From: CAZNGF01 sp964572855
GTDB lineage: Bacteria > Bipolaricaulota > Bipolaricaulia > RBG-16-55-9 > JAJCYT01
Length of the DNA stretch: 8,114 nt
Assembly: GCA_964572855.1 (NCBI GenBank)
Contig: CAZNGF010000084.1
Coordinates: forward strand, 1-8,114
Direction of reading: 5' to 3'
Shown here one piece after another: positions 5,140 to 8,114 of the stretch (positions are counted from its first letter, which is position 1; every line of letters begins with the position of its first letter). A model generated the notes under the pieces. The model did not search any database. It saw nothing but the letters and a program-made list of their open reading frames with translations, and was not told where the DNA came from. A program made the translations under genes and the position numbers.

Positions 5140-6911
5140 GCTGAATCGGCCCCCTCCGGGACGAGATCGATCACGCCGCGCGGGCACTCCTGCGCGCAGA
5201 TCCCACACCCCTTGCAGTAATCCAGGTCGATGACGTAGGGAATCTCTCCCTCGCCGCGCGCAATCGCGAAGTCGGGGCAGAACACGAAGCAGTTGTCGCA
5301 GGCCGTGCACGTGCCGCACTGGAAGCAGCGGCCTGCTTCCCGGCAGGCCGCCACCGGATCGAAGCCCAGGTTCACCTCGTCGAAGTTGCCGGTCAGCCTG
5401 GCCGCCTTGTGATGCGGCTGCGGCGTGCGCGCCGCGCGCGCGAAGTAGGCCGGATTGATCGCCTCGGGCGCGACCAGCGTGTCGGGGTCCGTGCCCTCCA
5501 CGCCCCGATCGCCGGCGTAGCGGCGCATCGAGAGGCCGCCGTCCCCAACACGCACCCGAGCCAGCGATTCGTGCAACGGCGTCCCATTGAAGAAGCCGTC
5601 CAGCGCCATGGCCGCGCGCTTGCCCGACGCGATCGCGTCCACCACGGTGTGCGGCTGGTCCACGATGTCGCCCCCGGCGAACACGCCCTTCAGGGAGGTC
5701 CCGCCCAGCTCGTCGGCCCGCACGACGTGGCCTTCCGTCGAAAGCGCCTCGGCCAGATAGCCCAAGTCCGCCTGCTCGCCGATGGCCGTGATCACGGTGT
5801 CGGCTTCCAGCACGAACTCGGAATCCGGCACCGGCACGGGCCGTTGGCGGCCGGAGGCGTCGGGCTCGCCCAGTTCCATCCGGACCAGCTCGATGCCCGT
5901 CACGTGCCCGTCCTCGCCCAGGACGCGCGTCGGCGTCATGAGCGTGCGAAACGCGATCCCCTCGGCCAGCGCCTCGTCGATCTCCCCTTGACTGGCCGGC
6001 ATCTCGTGCCGGGTGCGCCGGTAGAGCACGCTCACCTGCTTGCCCATGCGGCGCGCCGAGCGGGCCACGTCCATGGCGGTGTTGCCGCCCCCGATCACGG
6101 CCACGCGCTCGCCCAGCTCCAGGAACTCCCCGTGGTTCAGCTTGCGCAGGAACTCCAGCCCCGGCAGCACGTCGTCGAGCTCCTCGCCGGGGACGTTCAG
6201 CTGCCGGCTGCGGCCGGCGCCGGTGGCCAGGAACACGCCATCGTAACTGCGCACCGCGTGGAAGCTCAGGTCGCTTCCCACCCGCGCGTTGGCCAGGAAC
6301 GACACGCCCAGTTCCTCGAGCCGGTTGATTTCAGCGTCGAGCACGTCCTTGGGCAGGCGGTACTCCGGAATGCCGTAGCGCAGCACGCCACCCAGCTCGG
6401 GCGCGGCCTCGAAGGCGTGCACGGTGTAGCCCAGCCGGCTCAGGTGGTAGGCGGCCGACAACCCGGCCGGCCCCGTGCCCACCACGGCGACCTTCTCCGG
6501 CCGTGGGTCGCGCAGCGGTTGCACCGTGAGGCCGTGCTGCAACCCGTAGTCGCCCACGAAACGCTCGACACCCTGGATCGAGACGGCCTCGTCCAGGGGC
6601 GCGCGGTTGCAGCGGCCCTCGCAGGGGTGATAACACACGCGGCCCGTGATCGCCGGGAACGGGTTTTCCCACACGATGCGGCGCCAGGCGCCGTCGAGGT
6701 CGCCCGCGCGCACGAGCGTCATGACGGCCTGGATGTCGTTGCCGGCGGGACAGCCCGCGCTGCAGGGCGCGGTCTTGTTGTGGTAGACGGGCCGCACGTA
6801 CTTCCAGGAGCCGGTCTTGTTCATCCGGGTGTCAGCCAGCGTCATGACCAGCGGCGGCATGTCGGACACGTCGTTGAACGTGATCGGTTTCGGCTCTGCT
6901 TGGGTTGCCAA
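5136..6911 (-). CDS. GltD-like FAD/NAD(P) oxidoreductase fused to PorD-type 2[4Fe-4S] ferredoxin domain
   Basis: The protein has 591 residues. The TTG start at 6911 is supported by AGGAGG 5 nt upstream; the next in-frame ATG is 17 codons on. The N-terminal Fe-S region has C50, C54, C93, C97 and C101, as in the small subunit of glutamate synthase. The FAD site is GTGPAG (145-150), the NAD(P) site GGGNTA (274-279), and the second FAD contact TSLKGVFAGGD (405-415). The tail (about 525-591) is ferredoxin-like, with C535, C538, C541, C545 and then C566, C569, C572, C576 in CxxCxxCxxxCP form. Two extra cysteines, C529 and C532, lie ahead of these. The tail replaces a separate delta subunit (PorD). 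The likely role is to move electrons between the PorB cluster and NAD(P) through FAD. Separate delta and GltD-like subunits occur in phenylglyoxylate dehydrogenase. It sits between porC and porA; the 9-nt gap and 4-nt overlap indicate one transcript. Confidence 0.9.
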   Translation of the reverse strand: MATQAEPKPITFNDVSDMPPLVMTLADTRMNKTGSWKYVRPVYHNKTAPCSAGCPAGNDIQAVMTLVRAGDLDGAWRRIVWENPFPAITGRVCYHPCEGRCNRAPLDEAVSIQGVERFVGDYGLQHGLTVQPLRDPRPEKVAVVGTGPAGLSAAYHLSRLGYTVHAFEAAPELGGVLRYGIPEYRLPKDVLDAEINRLEELGVSFLANARVGSDLSFHAVRSYDGVFLATGAGRSRQLNVPGEELDDVLPGLEFLRKLNHGEFLELGERVAVIGGGNTAMDVARSARRMGKQVSVLYRRTRHEMPASQGEIDEALAEGIAFRTLMTPTRVLGEDGHVTGIELVRMELGEPDASGRQRPVPVPDSEFVLEADTVITAIGEQADLGYLAEALSTEGHVVRADELGGTSLKGVFAGGDIVDQPHTVVDAIASGKRAAMALDGFFNGTPLHESLARVRVGDGGLSMRRYAGDRGVEGTDPDTLVAPEAINPAYFARAARTPQPHHKAARLTGNFDEVNLGFDPVAACREAGRCFQCGTCTACDNCFVFCPDFAIARGEGEIPYVIDLDYCKGCGICAQECPRGVIDLVPEGADSA

Positions 6912-6916
6912 GGGAA

Positions 6917-6922
6917 CCTCCT
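6917..6922 (-). promoter_or_regulatory. Ribosome binding site fixing a TTG start
   Basis: On the minus strand this is a perfect AGGAGG, 5 nt from the TTG at 6911. The next ATG in frame (6860) has no comparable site. The TAG stop of porC is part of the same TAGGAGG string, so a ribosome ending porC stands on this site. Confidence 0.75.
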
Positions 6923-7487
6923 AGTTCGACACGGCCAGCGCATCAAACGCGACGGCGTCGTAAGCCTGGCGGGCGGCGGCCTGGTTGGCCTCGGCGGCGC
7001 CGGGCACGGCCTCCGCGATCGCCTCCAGCACGGATTCCAGCGACACGACCCCGCTGGCCCGGGCGTAGGCGCCCAGGATGGCCGTGTTCACGATGGGCTG
7101 TTGGGGCGTGCCCAGTTGGTGCGCCAGCGCGATCGCGCTGGCGTCCACCGTGGCCAGCTGGAACGGCCCGAGCTCGAAGGTTTCGGGCGCTCGGCGGGCG
7201 TTGATCAGGATGAAGCCGTCCTCCTTGAGCCCGGCGGTCACGTCCACGGCCTCGATGAGCGTCGGGTCGAGCACGATCAGCTGGTCGGGCTCGTAGATCT
7301 GGCAGCGCAGGTGGATGCGCCCCTCAGCGGCGCGCGTGAAGGCCGTGACCGGTGCGCCGCGGCGTTCGACGCCGAAGGCCGGGAAGCTCTGTACCCACTT
7401 GCCCTCGGCGAACAGCGCGCAGGCCAGCGCCTTGGACGCGATCACGGCCCCCTGGCCGCCGCGCCCGTGAATGCGAATCTCGATCAT
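6921..7487 (-). CDS. porC: 2-oxoacid:acceptor oxidoreductase gamma subunit
   Basis: The protein has 188 residues. The ATG at 7487 is chosen because the family N-terminus begins there (MIEIRIHGRGGQG). The frame stays open upstream to 7709 but only through hairpin-rich non-coding sequence. The glycine-rich GRGGQG is at 8-13, FGVERRGAPV at 38-47, and QIYEPDQLIVLDPTLIE at about 63-79; near the C-terminus is NTAILGAYARASG. This subunit is a structural part of the 2-oxoacid oxidoreductase complex and corresponds to the gamma domain of pyruvate:ferredoxin oxidoreductase. An AAGGCGGA site about 4 nt upstream is a weaker ribosome binding site than those of the next genes. It is the first gene of the operon. 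Its 5' leader contains two strong GC-rich hairpins. Confidence 0.9.
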   Translation of the reverse strand: MIEIRIHGRGGQGAVIASKALACALFAEGKWVQSFPAFGVERRGAPVTAFTRAAEGRIHLRCQIYEPDQLIVLDPTLIEAVDVTAGLKEDGFILINARRAPETFELGPFQLATVDASAIALAHQLGTPQQPIVNTAILGAYARASGVVSLESVLEAIAEAVPGAAEANQAAARQAYDAVAFDALAVSN

Positions 7488-7503
7488 CGGTCCGCCTTTC
7501 TGA

Positions 7504-7524
7504 ACCGCGCTCGCATCGCGCGGT
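7504..7524. other. Hairpin just upstream of porC
   Basis: ACCGCGC and GCGCGGT pair perfectly (7 bp) around a 7-nt loop. The stem ends 17 nt before the porC ATG, close to its ribosome binding site. In the por leader RNA it could influence ribosome access. No T-tract follows on the minus strand, so termination is unlikely. Confidence 0.45.
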
Positions 7525-7540
7525 CGCGCTGAAAACACTT

Positions 7541-7563
7541 GCCCCCGGCGCGGGGCCGGGGGC
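7541..7563. other. Strong GC-rich hairpin in the porC leader region
   Basis: GCCCCCGGC and GCCGGGGGC form a perfect 9-bp stem with a 5-nt loop. It lies 54 to 76 nt upstream of the porC ATG. On the minus strand it is followed by AAGTGTTTTC, which has a short T-run and is weak as an intrinsic terminator. It could be an attenuator in the por leader, a stop for leftward transcription, or an RNA stabiliser; the sequence does not decide. Confidence 0.45.
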
Positions 7564-7650
7564 GGTTCGAAAACTCGGATGGATGGGTGAAGGCGGCTAG
7601 CCCTCGCGGGCCCACCACAACGGCGCGGGAAGAACGCATCCTCCCGCACG

Positions 7651-7678
7651 GCGACCGGGGCTGCGCCCCGTACGTCGC
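7651..7678. other. Bulged hairpin in the gene-free region upstream of porC
   Basis: CGGGGC and GCCCCG form a 6-bp stem around TGC. A second 5-bp helix (GCGAC with GTCGC) encloses it, leaving a 3-nt bulge (TAC). The sequences on either side of it (7564-7650 and 7679-7748) show no gene that I can support. A smaller stem GCGGGA/TCCCGC lies at 7625-7647. No convincing minus-strand promoter for porC was found here. Confidence 0.35.
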
Positions 7679-7748
7679 GGAGGCCGATTGCCTCATCCCG
7701 ATCACCCACTTCGACTGCTCGCCCGCGGTGCGCGCGGACGGCCGTTTG

Positions 7749-7965
7749 GTATCACCCTCGGGCGTAACCAGCCCGAACGATCTATTGTCTCAGGTTTCGC
7801 GCGCCGACGGTATGATCGGGGTCAGCGGGTGCTCTGACGCAAGTCATAAAGCGAGGGCGCACGGTGAGCTTGTGGGCGGTTTCCCGTTCGAGTCGCAGCG
7901 GGAACAAAGCCTGACAGAGGCATGGGGGGGATCGCTTGCAAGCGGAGGCCACATGATCTAAAACG
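7749..7965 (+). mobile_element. Possible degraded group II intron fragment (domain I-like)
   Basis: This stretch looks like structured RNA rather than protein. Hairpins seen in order are: TCGGGC/GCCCGA with loop GTAACCA (7758-7776); TGAC/GTCA closed by a GCAA tetraloop (7835-7846); TTCCCG/CGGGAA (7881-7904); GCCT/AGGC (7909-7921); and the palindrome GCTTGCAAGC (7934-7943). The phrases CTGACGCAAGTC and GGGAACAAAGCCTGACAG recall the 5' part of bacterial group II introns from memory. No intact GUGYG 5' end, no reverse transcriptase and no domain V are present, so it would be a remnant. Alternatives are an unrelated structured leader for the downstream gene or chance pairing in GC-rich DNA. Confidence 0.33.
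7936..7964 (+). promoter_or_regulatory. Weak candidate promoter for the ybaK-like gene
   Basis: TTGCAA (4 of 6 matches to the -35 consensus) and TAAAAC (4 of 6 to the -10) are separated by 17 nt. This would give a leader of about 25 nt with the AGGAGG site at 7987-7992. It is the most AT-rich patch close to the start at 7997. Support is motif-only. Confidence 0.2.
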
Positions 7966-7996
7966 GGGCGCGCACCCAGAAGCGCGAGGAGGGCGC

Positions 7997-8114
7997 ATGA
8001 CCCCGGCGATCGAGCTGTTGAAGCGCGAACGGATCGCCCACCGCGTCCACGCCTACGAACACGACCCGGGCTCGGAGGGCTACGGCGCAGAGGCCGTCGA
8101 GGCATTGGGCCTCC
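7997..8114 (+). CDS. ybaK: YbaK family Cys-tRNA(Pro) deacylase, N-terminal part (cut by window end)
   Basis: Only the first 39 codons are in the window. AGGAGG (7987-7992) lies 4 nt before the ATG. The translation begins MTPAIELLKRERIAHRV and continues with YEHDP, GAEAVEALGL. This matches the N-terminus of E. coli YbaK residue by residue at MTPA, LL, YEHDP and LGL. YbaK hydrolyses Cys-tRNA(Pro) made by prolyl-tRNA synthetase errors, in the cytoplasm. The catalytic lysine region lies beyond the window, so activity cannot be checked. It points away from the por operon, so the roughly 500-nt region between them holds the control sequences of both. Confidence 0.82.
   Translation, partial: MTPAIELLKRERIAHRVHAYEHDPGSEGYGAEAVEALGL

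Noticed and set aside
5409..7532. A 707-codon open frame on the plus strand opposite the flavoprotein and porC genes
   Set aside because: Its translation is rich in His, Arg, Gly and Val without recognisable domains. The minus strand has clear family motifs throughout. It is an antisense frame typical of GC-rich DNA.
7785..7816. TTGTCT and TATGAT as a promoter for the ybaK-like gene
   Set aside because: The TATGAT is a good -10, but the spacer is 20 nt, too long for sigma-70, and it would start transcription about 170 nt before the gene.
7879..7910. TTCGAGT inside a stem, resembling a tRNA T-arm
   Set aside because: The flanking bases do not form a 5-bp T-stem around a 7-nt loop, and no acceptor, D or anticodon arms fit.
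7539..7961. A 140-codon plus-strand frame in the gene-free region
   Set aside because: It crosses several hairpins, has mixed composition without domains, and no good ribosome binding site. The same DNA looks more like structured RNA.

Overview
This is a high-GC bacterial window with closely packed genes, GTG and TTG starts, and strong AGGAGG-type ribosome binding sites. Nothing in it fixes the phylum. The gene set and the GTAG-type palindromic repeats fit an environmental, possibly uncultivated, GC-rich bacterium. This was read by eye; no homology search was run.

Layout. Bases 55-1233 (+) encode a fusion of a glutaredoxin-like domain to a thioredoxin-reductase-like flavoprotein. In the flavoprotein part the redox-active CxxC is replaced by SAAW and the NADPH-binding glycines are missing. 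A perfect palindrome (1251-1278) separates it from a convergent minus-strand block: a cupin of the DMSP-lyase (DddQ-like) family (2305-1682), an overlapping GIY-YIG/DUF123 protein (1704-1288), and, further upstream, a YbaK/ProX-type aminoacyl-tRNA deacylase (2979-2506). Four GTAG-bounded palindromes lie in the spacers of this part. Two of them (1251-1278 and 2995-3022) are exact copies in opposite orientation that bracket the three-gene block.

The core of the window is a minus-strand operon (7487-3034) for a 2-oxoacid:acceptor oxidoreductase: gamma (porC), then a GltD-like FAD/NAD(P) oxidoreductase fused to a PorD-like 2[4Fe-4S] ferredoxin domain, then alpha (porA), then beta (porB). Junctions are 9 nt, a 4-nt overlap, and 9 nt. 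The likely job is ThDP-dependent oxidative decarboxylation (or reductive carboxylation) of a 2-oxoacid. Electrons would pass from the beta-subunit cluster through the ferredoxin domain to FAD and NAD(P). The 2-oxoacid cannot be settled from sequence alone; pyruvate is the default, and an aryl-glyoxylate-type enzyme is an alternative.

Upstream of porC is a roughly 500-nt gene-free region. It holds several GC-rich hairpins and, at about 7749-7965, a structured stretch with a GCAA tetraloop hairpin that resembles a degraded group II intron domain I. The window ends inside a plus-strand gene starting at 7997 whose N-terminus matches YbaK (Cys-tRNA(Pro) deacylase). It is the second YbaK-superfamily gene in 8 kb.
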